Shown here piece after piece: positions 11,593 through 23,125 of a stretch of DNA of 64,000 bases. The notes below the pieces were generated by a model, which saw nothing but the letters and a program-made list of their open reading frames with translations, was not told the origin of the DNA and did not search any database. Source of the stretch: Pomphorhynchus laevis. Its lineage: Eukaryota > Acanthocephala > Palaeacanthocephala > Echinorhynchida > Pomphorhynchidae. The DNA lies in assembly GCA_012934845.2 (NCBI GenBank), contig WNNJ02001092.1, positions 21,477 through 85,476 of the forward strand. Direction: 5' to 3'. Every line of letters starts with the position of its first letter. Positions within the stretch are counted from its first letter, which is position 1. The position numbers and the translations under genes were made by a program.

Positions 11593-13267
11593 GTAAGTTA
11601 AACTTTTCTTTTTGCTAATCACACATTTAATGATTTTGCAATGATTTTGTTAGAAGTTTCTACGGAATGTTAATGATTTTGCAATTATGTAAAAAGTAAT
11701 CGACAATCTCGATTACGAGCAAGCAAGGCTTCTGACCTTAATGAAACAATGAAGCTTCCGACCTCATTTCATCAAACAAAGAAATATATAAACACAACGA
11801 ATACTCTCTCATTTATTCTTAAAACAAGTTGATTTAGAAATCACTAGAATTACTCATCTATTGTATTTCTGAATATATTCTACTGTATTTCAAAAAAAAA
11901 TATAGGATAAAGCACGAATTGCTATTTAAAAACACAAAATATAATGTAAATAGTAGAAAACTAAAAACGTATTTTATACATTCGATTCTTAAAAGCTTTG
12001 AATTGAACTATATCGAAATTAAGTTTTGATAATTAACTAGTCATTAAGTTAGATTTTATTTAAAAATTTTATTTTTAAAATCATTTAATAAATGCTACGA
12101 GTAGAACTAAAATTGATTTAAGCGATGAATAAATTAAATACATGTATCACTTTATATATTGTGCCAATATATACGGTTCGTACGATTTAATCCTTCTGTT
12201 GATTAATGCAGAAACGTTGTTATTACCACTGTTGTAATATGACATTGAATTAAAATTAATAAAAAAGTATATTTTAAAATTGACTCTTTCTCATAAAAGC
12301 GCTTGAACATCAGCACAGAACAAAATAAAAAACTGGTTTATTTAAATTCGTAAATGCGTTTGCATACATATTCATAAAAATTGTTCCGCAACAATTTAAA
12401 TTATATAGCATTTTTGTACATAGTAGCACTTTTATTTTTGCTTTATTGTACAGTTTAAATCAGCAAGCAGATTAAAATTTTTAATCTGGTTAAAAAAATT
12501 AAAAATTTAAATTTAAAAATTTAAATTTTAATTTAATGAGAATAAGACAGTGACCAAATGAATTTCACTGCATATACATTATTGTTTTTCACACTAAACA
12601 AACTAACTTTATAAAAAACTGTGAAACTGTAAAAATTGGTTTTCAATTATAATAATTTATTTATATAAAAATTGATTTTCAAATACTTTTACAGCTTGCA
12701 TTTAAAAATCTAAAAACGATAGTAATAGCCATCAGAATAGTGTCATTTATATGAAAAATTGCTCTTTTTTTAATTATCTACACTTTATATTTCTTTAATA
12801 ATTTGATAAGTATTTAAGATACTTAAATTTACTTAAATACTTTTGATAAGTATTTATACACTCTGTAGTAGAATTATAATTTAATTATAACGATAAAATT
12901 TATAATTTATATACTTTTTTTATTTATTTCATAATAAGAAATAAATAATGTACAATATATGTCACATATGATATATAAAGGGAAAGGTATGAGCCTTTTC
13001 CCTTCCAATAGGAAAAAATCCTACATTCAACAAACCAATTTTAATTGCATAAAACAAAATAATTGAACACTATAAAAACAAAATAATAGGTTGTGATCTA
13101 ATAAACTATTAGTCCAAAAAATATATTTTTTGTCTATACTTCTAATTAAAGTCAATTCATTTTTTTAATACTTACACATATGGTAGGAGGATCATGTTAT
13201 AGATTGGAACGTTTGTAGAAACTTATATGAAAATATTAATTTACATGAAAATATTACCTATATTATA
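11593..13267. other. AT-rich intron or intergenic DNA
   Basis: About 1.7 kb with no exon, RNA gene or recognisable element. Only simple AAATTTAAA-type runs (12490-12540) and TAAGTATTT repeats (12800-12850) stand out. It would hold the following intron of the PAN gene. Confidence 0.4.
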
Positions 13268-13470
13268 TTGGAATTTTACTTGTCTATATTTAGACAAGTA
13301 AAAGTTGTTCCAATGGGTGGTAATAGTAGCCCAATTATAGCTGACTTGTTTTTAAGCTTTATTAAATTAACATTAACTAAAACTACTATTAATTTATATC
13401 GTAAAGATGACATATTTAAATTTACAAGAAACATATTTTTGCATGAGCATTAATGACCATATTATAAATA
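13268..13470 (+). mobile_element. Short Naiad PLE fragment
   Basis: Encodes [12 protein letters not shown] directly joined to [15 protein letters not shown] sequence and [15 protein letters not shown]. The YIDD-bearing middle of the RT that lies between these blocks in the other copies is missing, so this is an internally deleted, dead copy. It lies 250 bp before a longer copy in the same orientation. Confidence 0.8.
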
Positions 13471-14765
13471 ACAATTTAAATAATTAAATTATTCTGCATT
13501 TAATTTTAATTATTTAATTAAATTTATTCTGCATTTATTCTGCATTATTTTGCACTGTTTCTCCATGTTTTTCCTTTTAAAACTTTTTAGTGGTTATATA
13601 GTTGTTAGCAAAATCTTTATTATTATATATTTGCAATTCCAAATAAAATACTGTTTTTATTACATCAAATCAATGATTAATAAAATTTAATAATGTTTTA
13701 ATAAGATTTTTATAAATAATTTAAATTCAACATATGAACGTAGTGAGTTGAGTTTTGAAACAATTATTACAAGTCACTGTTCTATAATTGATAAAAAGGG
13801 TATAAAGGTTGAATCAGATAATAAAACTATACCTATATTATATTGGAATCCAAAATTACATAAAAATCCAATAAAACCTAGGTTCATATGTAGTGCGTTT
13901 AAATGTACATTAAAACCACTTTCTGTCTATATGAATAAAATACTTAAAGTAATTAAAGCACACTTTAAAAAATATTGTAAGGTAATCGAAATTAATACTG
14001 GTATAAAACACTATTTCAGTATTAATTCTACAAAAGAATTTTTTAGAACAAACAAAAGTAATACATTTTCAGAATATAAATACGTACGATTTTAATACGC
14101 TTTATACAAATCTAGATTTAGCAGATATTAAAGATGCATTAGAAAAATTAATTAATCTTATGTTCGGAAATAGATATAAATATATATGTTATAATAACTA
14201 TAACGCATATCTAACAAAAATTAAGCCATCAAGTAAATATAAATATATGGATAAAATTGAATCCTTAAAACAGAATCTTTAAATATTTTGATAAATCAAA
14301 ATTATTTAAAAGTAGGGACATCTATATTTATACAAGTAAAAGGTGTTCCAATGGGTGGTAATAGTAGCCCAATTATAGCTGACTTATTTTTAAGCTTTAT
14401 AGAATATGAATTTGTTCATAACTGTTTAAAAAATAAATCTAAATTATATAAAGATATGAAATATATTTATCGATATATTGATGATATATGTGTATTTAAC
14501 TCTAACAATTTTTATTCAATAAGCAAACAAATTTATCCAGAAAGCCTTATTCTTAACAAAACCAATATTAATGATAAAGAAGGTATATATCTAGATATGA
14601 ACATTAAATTAACATCAATTAAAACTACTTTAATTTATATCGTAAAGATGACATATTTAAATTTAAAAGAAACATATGTTTGCATGAGTATTCTTGCATA
14701 CCATATCGTATAATGACATTTTAAGAATTGCAACAATTTGTAACGATATTGGTTTTCTTCAAAAT

Positions 14766-14964
14766 AAGACAATGAAATCATCGCAGAAGAGTTTAAATAA
14801 CGCCGATCAGTCCAAAGGATCATTACACGTACATGACCCCGCACATATTGACGAACTACCTCCACCACCTAATAGTAGGAATCGTCAAAAGGGCTCGCCA
14901 GAAGGCTGACTACCACCTCTTCTACAAGATAAGCTTCTACAAAATATTATTTAAGATCTTTTTG
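14766..14964. mobile_element. 199-bp insertion with 12-bp target-site duplication
   Basis: The Naiad sequence is interrupted here and resumes after it. The 12 bases TTTCTTCAAAAT are found at both 14754-14765 and 14965-14976, but only once at the matching place in the uninterrupted copy at 26.37 kb. The insert contains GGCTCGCCAGAAGGCTGAC, nearly the same as GGCTCGTCAGAAGGCTGAC at 56.36 kb, so both belong to one family of short retroposons. No coding content. Confidence 0.75.
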
Positions 14965-15164
14965 TTTCTTCAAAATCATTTAAATAATTTAATAGATACA
15001 TATTTTAAACTAGGTTACTATAAAAATAACATCAAACAGAAAATAGTAAAATATATAAATCAACACAATAATATTAAAAATAAATTTTAAATCATTAGTG
15101 AAAAATTTTTATGGATGTATAATAAATAATGTACTTTGGATTAAAATAGGATACTATATAATCA

Positions 15165-15310
15165 AATTTAATAAGAGGAGATACATCATTAGCACGTGTT
15201 TGGCCCCGCTACTATGTTGGGTAGAGGAGTTAAGGGCCGAAACCTGATAGCATAGCAGTTCTTCCTGATGACCTCTAATTCTTATTCTGATACAACGTCT
15301 GTTATTTATT
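15165..15310 (+). other. Conserved structured block in the Naiad 3' region
   Basis: A GC-rich island, nearly identical (inverted) at 26.04-26.17 kb, in otherwise AT-rich 3' UTR. It contains GGCCC...GGGCC arms directly before GAAAC, a TAGAGG/CCTCTA pair, and CTGATGA. These are the two conserved hammerhead core strings, in permuted order (GAAA first). The conservation between two otherwise decayed copies suggests a functional RNA structure such as a ribozyme or RT-recognition site. I could not fold it. Confidence 0.45.
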
Positions 15311-15770
15311 AGTCAATTCATAAAAATGACGTTTATTTTGAATTTCAATTTTTTATTTTAACTTGATTTAAATTATAGAAAATCTAAAAACAATTATTTA
15401 TTTTATTATTTAATTATTAAATTAAACTATTAAAATATTATGTAAAATTAAAATATAATAAAATTATAATAGTAAAATTGACTTTTATTTTAAATATTAA
15501 TTTTAAATTTTAACTTGACATAAATATATGTATTGTATATAATTATTTATTATTTATCTTTATCTGATCAGATAAAGATAAAATAAGATAAAGATAAAAT
15601 CAGATAATCTTTATCTGATTTAAACTTGATATAAATTATAAAAAAAACTTATAGCAATTATTTATTTTATTATTTAATTATTAAATTTTTATTTAGCATT
15701 ATTATGTTTTTCTATAATTATATTAAATACGCAGACTCAGTAAGCTGATTTGATTATATGATTATATTAA

Positions 15771-16430
15771 GTTACCATCTTAACAAATTCAAGAAGCGCA
15801 TTTCTTAAAAAGTATTGATATTACAAATAATTGAGCTTAACATTGAACAATTAAACATTCTATCCTATTTATATGCTGAAGCTTGAATGTAAGACTTCTA
15901 TCAAAGGATATTATAACTACTATCTAAGGATATTTTTAATATCTAAGGATATTATAACATTATGTAAAGTTATTTTGAGTAAACTATTTAGAACGAAATA
16001 TGCCTGAAGGAGAAACAACTCCACAACCAATCATATTTAACACTATTACGATACCTGTTACAATATGCATACCACAGAGTCCAAAGTTTGGAAACGACTA
16101 CTACAATATGGAATCTCCGATAATGTGTTTTCCAAGGAATTGATTTGTTTAGTTCACCAAACAAAAAAATGGACACTATGGAAATAAATAAAGGCTACTA
16201 TTTCATACTAACCTTTTAATTGCTATTTTCAAAAATTTTATTTCATTTTCATTTTAGTTGATTGTTTTGCATATGTTTTCGAATTCAAACCGGTCATTAA
16301 ACTAAATATTATCAAAATGTGTACTAGTTAATAACATTGAATAACAGCTCCTTATTTTAACTATCAATTTACCTGAAAATAATAATTATATAATCTATAT
16401 AATCATCTATATAATTAATCATTAATGAGA
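15771..16430. other. AT-rich spacer
   Basis: No supported feature. A 47-codon plus-strand open frame at 16000-16143 starting MPEGETTPQPII has no splice sites or family resemblance that I can defend. Confidence 0.3.
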
Positions 16431-16439
16431 TAGATCAAA

Positions 16440-16935
16440 TTATTATATTATTATATTATCTTTTAAAGAGCTACTACTTGCAAAGAGAAGGAATCTCGAA
16501 TAGATGTCAGCTGCGTCGGTCTTGATGGGTTACAGTATGAGCGAACGTTTATAAACGTTTGTATCTTCAATCATCATGCCATATCATGTCATTAGGAACC
16601 TTCAAGCTCTGTCGACTACCACGAGCAACGCAAACGTTCAAAATACGAGGAGCGGATAACGGATGTAGAGCGTGCCGTTTTTATTCCTGTAATTTTTACA
16701 TCATCTGGCGGTATAGGTTCCGCTACGATGCCTTTCTTACGCACACTGGCCAAGCTTAAATCCGTGAAGACGCAAACTCTTTACACTGATTGCATAGTGA
16801 AGCTAAAAATAAAACTTGCATTTGTATTATTCAAAGCTGCTTCGAATTGTATAAGAGGGGCGCGATCGATGAGCCTGGCTGCTTTTAAGAAAGTTACATT
16901 CGTCGACAGTCAAAATCAAGTAACGATTACATGAT
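16440..16935 (+). pseudogene. Retroelement C-terminal fragment, E-LDV / FT.GG type
   Basis: Plus-strand peptides KESRIDVSCVGLDGLQYERT, then KYEERITDVERAVFIPVIF, TSSGGIG, then LKIKLAFVLFKAASNCIRG follow the order of a C-terminal region common in invertebrate retroelements (EARLDV..G, YFDIRVFNP, RVIEIEHGSFTPLVFS.YGG, LSF.LLRSAI.CIRGSR). The E...LDV and FDIRV strings look like a PD-(D/E)XK core. Several frame changes show it is dead. The 66- and 68-codon open frames here are parts of it. Upstream RT is missing. Confidence 0.5.
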
Positions 16936-17479
16936 TTAACTATTTTCTTGTAATTTCTTTTCGAAAAAATAATTCTTAAAAAAATTATATCATTATATTT
17001 ATTATTTGCCTATTATTTATACAAATAATTTTATATACATATACACAAATTCGAAACGTTTTTTAATTTTATTAAAAATGTTTGAAACTTAATTCAAAAT
17101 TTTTGAAAAACATTTTTAATACAAATGAATTTCTTAAATATTTTAGCACATTAAAATTTTGCAATTTTGAAAATATTTTAAAATCCTTAAAATTTTCGAA
17201 ATTGGTTTTAGCAACTATATAATGCGACGATGAGTTTTATGGTGTAATTTTGATAAAATATATTGTTCATGCATACATTTGAAATTAATTATACTGATCA
17301 GCAGTAATTATGGTGTTTAGAAAATAAACATCGTTCTTATATGAAATTGGTCCCCTGAATCCAAAAGCATTCATTTTGGTCTATCAGGTCAATTTTTTAT
17401 TTATTGAACATTCTTGCATATACAACATTTGGTCCTTTATCGTATTTCTACTGTTTTATTCTTTTCAGATTTTGTACTA

Positions 17480-18124
17480 ATCAATATACAATGAGCCAGA
17501 TTGCATCACGCGGGGTTGTGCTAATTCTCCGAACGTGTATTGCTATGCTTGTGGAGAATATACATTAGTTGAAAATTGATTGAACATCACGATTTTCGAT
17601 AATGGACTTAAGGGACTAGAAACAGTATGAGGTTTGCTATACCTATGGTTTGGCGCAAACCAAACAATCATGGGAATGACTGCTATTTTCGTGCTCAAAA
17701 TTTAAAGAATATTAACCGAAACAGCTTCCAAACGCTTATTTATCCTAATCTTACTTCAGCAATGAGACCGGTTTTACACAGCGAAGAGCAACCTGTTCCT
17801 AACTTCAGTGCCTTGCATCATCTAAGTTCATCCTCAAGTGACCAAGATTTCTCACTTAAAGACGTTGACAAAGACGAAGAATTTTCAGATGAAACCACAC
17901 CTAAGTTGTTCTCCCAGATAGAGTTAAATGATCTAGTACGTGACTTAACCCTCCCAAAGAATTCTGCAGAGCTGCTGACTTCCCGACTGAAAGAGAATAA
18001 TCTTTTAGAGAACGATGTTTATGTACCAAAGATGTCGGGACGCTGTGATGATGGCGGACTATTGCTAGTATCTAAAACTAGACACCATTGTTTATCAACA
18101 CTCTCGGTCCGCAAAGAATCGTAA
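17480..18124 (+). pseudogene. Decayed copy of a multicopy zinc-finger gene family (CYxCGEYT / GVPMVWREP)
   Basis: Two parts in order. About 17490-17575 encodes ANSPNVYCYACGEYTL, the N-terminal C2 part of a gene family found in many copies in arthropod, nematode and cnidarian genomes. From 17627 a 165-codon frame begins with MRFAIPMVWRKPNNHGNDCY and continues with LIYPNLTSAMRPVLHSEEQP and FSQIELNDLVRDLTLPKNSAELL, the conserved middle of the family. The second zinc-binding piece that should lie between (about 50 residues with CC..C) is missing and there is a stop between the parts. The long C-terminal catalytic-looking region is also absent. Function of the family is unknown to me; it behaves like a transposon passenger or repeat. 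Confidence 0.6.
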
Positions 18125-18702
18125 TTTTATTTCTTGAATATTCTTAATCATTTACGACTACTTGTATATCCGCTGTTTACTATTTTGTATTCTTGCTATG
18201 ACTGGTTTTGTTTGTTTAGTCCACTTTAATGTTCCACTTTACTATTTTCCCTTGAATTAATAAAATATAATTTTACATAAAAGATCTTCATTTAATTCCC
18301 ATAAAAGCACTAATACCAACACATATTGAAAAATATTTTATTGAGCAAAGCATATAATCCAGCAAAAATTTGAGATGAGGATAGTGAGAAAACTGGTACT
18401 GATTAAGATAAACCGAAGTGATTTTAGAATTTAACTGGAAAAATTACATAATAATTCGTTAAAAATATTCAGACACCAGACAAGAATTTTGTGTCAATCA
18501 ATGCTAAAGCTTGATGTATAATGTTATATTAATTAATTAAATTTAATTTAAAAAATTAAATGAAAATTAAAATTAATTAAAATTATTAATTAATTAATTT
18601 TAATTAATTAATTAAAATTTAATTAATTTAATTCAACATTAATTAACAAATTTGTCGTTGGCAGCGACTATTGAATTTAAAGTTGTTTTATTATTTTATC
18701 AA

Positions 18703-19116
18703 ATGCTAAATAGGGTTACCCGCAAAAAGAGTCAATTGAATTTGTTTTCAAGCAAAATTAAGCCACATTTTGACACCTCTCCGCAACAATGTGACAATTC
18801 ATTAAATAATAACGACGCTGATGATCCTGAATCTTTACCTATAAACTCACAGTCAGAAACCGAAATTAGTAAACAGACCGTCGGTTATATGAGACATGAC
18901 GTACATACATTATCTGATTCTGAATTAAATGACAGTTTATCGAACGCAAATAGTGATAATCATGAATCGGAAGGAATTTTTAATTATGAAACAGAATTAT
19001 TAACTGACTTTTGTGAAACGGATCAAATAATTACGCCCACTATAAAAAAACAGATGTTACCGGAAAAAGGCCGGCTAGTTGTCAGTGGATCGGTTGATTT
19101 TAGATATTCTAGATGA
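18703..19116 (+). CDS. Acidic orphan open reading frame
   Basis: From the ATG at 18703 the frame encodes 137 residues: a basic start (MLNRVTRKKSQLNLFSSK), then a long acidic, serine- and asparagine-rich low-complexity region, ending VSGSVDFRYSR. The codon pattern and composition look protein-like, unlike the AT-only flanks. The string AGGGTTACCCGCAAA occurs within its 5' part (18712-18726) and again 617 bp downstream (19343-19357), so it may be part of a mobile element with direct repeats. It could be the N-terminal part of a hAT-like or other transposase, but there is no domain I can name. Confidence 0.3.
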   Translation: MLNRVTRKKSQLNLFSSKIKPHFDTSPQQCDNSLNNNDADDPESLPINSQSETEISKQTVGYMRHDVHTLSDSELNDSLSNANSDNHESEGIFNYETELLTDFCETDQIITPTIKKQMLPEKGRLVVSGSVDFRYSR

Positions 19117-19438
19117 TCTGGCGCTATCTTAAAGTAGTGATAACGAAGGAGGAAGTCTAACGCTATCGATTATGGACATTATACGAAGAGGTTAACTATA
19201 TTCTACATTTTCCTAATTTTAATACTTAGACCTTGTGAACACTTTTTTGTTTGAAATTCAATTGAATTAAAATAAATTGATTAAATAAACATTTAATCAC
19301 TAAATTGATTTTGTCAAATACTTAAAAGTACACATTCTAAACAGGGTTACCCGCAAATGGGTCCATAGTTACTAATCAATATGTTTTGGCTTTCAAATGT
19401 TACTGTGAAGATTATAGCTTGAGGATTACAGCCCTTTT

Positions 19439-19586
19439 CAATTTTATTGACCCTTTCTTTCAGTTTTATTGACCATTTTTCAGTTTTATTGACCTTTTCT
19501 TTCAGTTTTATTGACCCTTTCTTTCAGTTTTATTGACACTTTCTTTCAGTTTTATTGACCCTTTCTTTCAGTTTTGTTGACCCTAT
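19439..19586. repeat. 22-bp minisatellite, about 7 units
   Basis: Seven head-to-tail copies of a unit close to CAGTTTTATTGACCCTTTCT with a few substitutions and one shortened copy. Pyrimidine-rich on the plus strand. No coding role seen. Confidence 0.85.
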
Positions 19587-21165
19587 TGAAAATTTTTTGA
19601 TATTTTTTAAATGTTTTTTTAATATGTATTCCCTTGTCAACGCTTCAACAGAAAAACACGGTGTTCATGATTAAGAGACTGTTATCATGCCAAATGATGA
19701 ACACAGGAAGACAATACAGACGATTAATAGAAGCTTAATTGAATGCTTTTTAGGGTTATTAAGCAATAATGTTCCCTTGAAAAATATGATGCTCATACTC
19801 AATGTTTCCAAATCAACAGACTTTACAAGAGGTATACCAACGGGGAGTGTTTGGATTTAAACACATTCAGAAACTATATGGAAATTCATAGCGGATGATT
19901 TTAAAATTGCAACTCTTCAAAAATTCGTAAATTTTAATTGCATCGAATAGATTGATACAAAACGACATTAAAAAATACAAATAAGAGGACACAAGTGTTG
20001 ATAATTAAGTTTTGTTTGAAAGATAGAGAGACGCTAAACACATTTATTTATCTGATATATGCATGATCGACAAACCATGTGTCCTTGATGATGGCCGCTA
20101 AAATTAAGTTTGGTAATAGAAAAACAGCGTAAAGTTAAAATACTTAAAATGTTATAAATCGAATGTAATTTTAAGCTTCATTATGTGATTAAAAATTTGA
20201 TAGACTTATCGATGCTAAAGTAGAAACTTGGTTTTAGCGGTGACTTTAAAAAGTACCTCAGGACGTTTTACCCTTAAAGCGTTTAAGCTTATCATTTTAT
20301 GAACATTTTTAATTATAAGTTAAAAACAATTCTTTATTATATTTTTTTAATTCATTTACTTTAAATAACAATAAAGTACATTGAGATGCAGTGCTGGAAC
20401 AATTTATAAATTTAATTTTTTCGTCAAATATTTCGTAATTATCAAAGATTATATAATTTGTAAAATATAAAATTCTTTATAAAATTCTTTATAAATTGAT
20501 TTATTGTCATTTTAAAATATTGTCATTTTTCAAATACTATAAGCATTTGATTAAAACAAATACATTTGATTAAGTTTAATGATTAATTATAAATAATTAA
20601 AGCAGCTTTAATTAAAAAATTAAAAATTTTTGAATTTAAATTAAATAAAAACTTGACGCAATAATTCTAAATTACAATTCACTTTTATAATTTATAAGTT
20701 ATAATTCTAAAGTTAAGTTAAATGATTAAAAGATTTAATAATTTTTAAGTGAAATTAATTTGCTTGTAAATGCTATCTAAATCTGTACCACTACATTTTA
20801 GCCACAATTAATGATTTTATTTATAGTTAATTTTTGTCATATTATCATTTTATCATATTATATTATCATATACTAAATATGATATTTTATATTAATATAT
20901 AATTTATAACAGTAATATATTCATTTTGTATTTATAATTATCTTAGTACCCTTAATGTTTAATAATTTTAATTAACAAAATAGCAAAAAGGTGTTTTGAG
21001 CTGTTAAGGTAAAGTGTAGATTCTCAATATTTTAATAAAAAATAAAACTATTTAATAATAGGGCGGAAAAATGCTTTAAAGCAGATTAAATTCTATTAAA
21101 GAATTAATACAGCGAATTAGGGTTAAAGTTATTAAATTATAAAATATTTTTATATATTGTTACTA
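19587..21165. other. AT-rich DNA without recognised features
   Basis: No exon or element could be supported. Frames are short and dominated by AT. Confidence 0.35.
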
Positions 21166-21305
21166 GAAAAAATCGCTTGACACTGCGGCCCAAAAGCCTA
21201 TGCTGGCTGCAATTGATTGGTAATCCATATTTGCTGCTAAAAACTGAACTTCGATCATCAGTTCTATCAGTTTAATGTATCACTCCTCACGATGCTTAAA
21301 GAAAC
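21166..21305. repeat. Dispersed repeat X, copy 1
   Basis: Sequence from AAAAATCGCTTGACACTG to CACTCCTCACGATGCTTA matches 37600-37735 on the same strand at most positions (shared strings TAATCCATATTTGCTGCTAA and CTTCGATCATCAG). The two copies are 16 kb apart. Class unknown, noncoding. Confidence 0.75.
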
Positions 21306-21394
21306 TCAGGTGCATAAAACATTTTTACTGACTTGATATGTGTGTTGGCTTTGTACTAAAGGTGGACTTTGTTAGTCCACCCAACGGCTTCAGC

Positions 21395-22182
21395 ATTTTA
21401 TCACGAAAATTTTATTCACTACTCAGGCTTTCAAAAACTGGAATCCTCTCACAATCTCGAATTTTATAGTCATGCTATATTGTTACCAATACCACAAGAC
21501 AGCTCTATTCCGAGATTGTTTCATCTTTAGAGCAAAAACATCAGTTGTAGAAGGTAACTAAAATGTATTAGTACAGATAAGAGAGCATTTACACGCAAAA
21601 CGAGAAATAATTCAAAAGATATATTTGTATACGTTTGAGTGACGAAGCACTTCCTATGTGACAATCCACTTAAATTCTTTTCGATGAAAAGCAGCTTGTG
21701 GTGTTGGGGTGGATATAGCATGACTATAAAATTCGAAAATGGTTGGTGGATTCCAGTTTTTGAAAGCTTGATTAGTAGATACATCATTCACGAGAAAATG
21801 CTGAAGCTGTCAGATCCCGAAATTGTGTTTCTCTTTCTTACTTTCATTTATATGATCGTATCCGATTACGGATTCACAATCCCTATTTTAGCGAGTAGAT
21901 AGCCACAAAAGAAGTGCTTCGTCACTCAAGCGTTGACAAATATATATCCTGAATTCTTTCTCGTTTTGCTTATAAATGCTCTCTAAATCTGAATCACTCC
22001 ATTTTGGTAACTACCCACACTTATGATTTTGCTTTAAAGATGAAACAGTCTCGAAATGAGGCTGTCTTATGATGTCGGGGAGGAAGATAACATGATTATA
22101 AAATTCGAGATAGGTGAGTGGTTCCAGTTTTTGGAAGCCTGCATAGTGGATGCATCATTCGTGAGAACATGTAGAAGCTGTC
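21395..22182. mobile_element. Inverted-repeat (foldback) element with about 280-bp arms
   Basis: Arms 21395-21670 and 21903-22182 are reverse complements of each other with roughly 80 percent match by eye (shared strings AGTGCTTCGTCACTCAA, TTCTCGTTTTGC, AAAGATGAAACA). The centre (21671-21902) holds a further partial copy of the inner arm (AGCATGACTATAAAATTCGA, GGATTCCAGTTTTTGAAAGC). It lies just 3' of the last recognised exon of the RGS gene. Open frames inside are by-products of the repeat. Confidence 0.7.
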
Positions 22183-22573
22183 AGGTAGAAAATATTTTTA
22201 TCTATTTAACTGTATCGGTTTTATGGATCTTAGAATGTTGATCTTTACTCTTACTTTCATATTTTGCAAGAGTTGTTGTCTGTTTGCAAGTTTTTATTTT
22301 GAACTAATCAAACAATAAATTTCACAGTAATAAATTTATATTTATATTTTTATAATAATAACAATATAAATAATAAATTTATATTGTTTTAAATAACAAT
22401 AATAAATTTATATCGATTTATTTATATATTTTAATTTATATTTTAAAAAATTCTTATAATTAAATTCTTATAATTAAATTTATATTAATTTATATTTCAA
22501 ATTCATAAAAATTGGAGTTTAATTTATATAAGATGATATAAAATACAATCAACGTTATAGAAAGAGAAATAAC

Positions 22574-23125
22574 CTTTTCTCTGGCTTCACCGAGATATTT
22601 TTTGTAAATACCGGAACGTAAGAATCTTGTATAACTGTCTCTGGCCATCAGATTCAAGATATGCTCCTTTCGACATTTATAAATCATTTGTTAGTCATTT
22701 ATATTTGTGACTAATTGTTGCTTACCAAAGCTTCGTCAAAACAGTATCTGGTAGGATTTTGAATAGATTCAACCGTTTTATTCATAATCTTAGAATCAAC
22801 GTTTATAAGATTTTTTGCCGATGCAGCAAAAAATTCACTAAGTTCATTTGATTTTACAGTTGTAATTAAGTATATAAACTAACCAGTATATTGAATTAAC
22901 AATTGAAGACACTTCGCTTGTTGGAGCTTTTCTCAACTGAAAACATGCCAGTATAAACCTGAACATGAGAGTTTGGAATTTGAAAATGTTCAAATTGTTT
23001 ACATCAAATTTTCGCCGCTGAATTCCTTGTCCAGATATTTATTAAAGTATTTTCGACCAAGTGGATCTCGAAGCAGTTCGAAAATTGAAACACTCCACAT
23101 TTTAATTCGCTTGTAATTTGTAGTA
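22574..23125 (-). CDS. RGS7-like: RGS gene exons 10-13 (RGS box)
   Basis: Exons 23003-23125, 22884-22958, 22726-22837 and 22574-22666, separated by introns of 44, 46 and 59 nt. Together they encode the nine-helix RGS box, including the SGEN and DSYTRFLR motifs that contact G-alpha switch regions. The catalytic-site asparagine of SxEN is kept. Confidence 0.92.

Larger units (their letters stand above)
13712..15770 (+). mobile_element. Naiad PLE copy, 5'-truncated, with complete 3' end
   Basis: Contains, in order, the PLE motifs [30 protein letters not shown] and [10 protein letters not shown] (the YxDD catalytic box near 14470), the C-terminal thumb part, then a noncoding 3' region that is shared with the copy at 25.85-26.2 kb on the other strand. 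Shared sequence ends near 15770 with a box reading ACGCAGACTCAGTAAGCTGA. The GIY-YIG part is absent. Reading frames are interrupted in several places. It carries a 199-bp foreign insertion (14766-14964). Confidence 0.85.

Noticed and set aside
16000-16143. 47-codon plus-strand frame starting MPEGETTPQP
   Set aside because: Looks protein-like but there is no family, promoter or splice support.
19439-19586. Possible CRISPR-like array
   Set aside because: Direct repeats have no spacers between units; it is an ordinary minisatellite in an animal genome.
22490-22573. Extension of the last RGS exon by 27 residues to a stop
   Set aside because: The residues are hydrophobic and AT-driven, unlike the polar C-terminus of R7 proteins; a GT follows the AAAAG at 22574, so intron is more likely. 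Not excluded.
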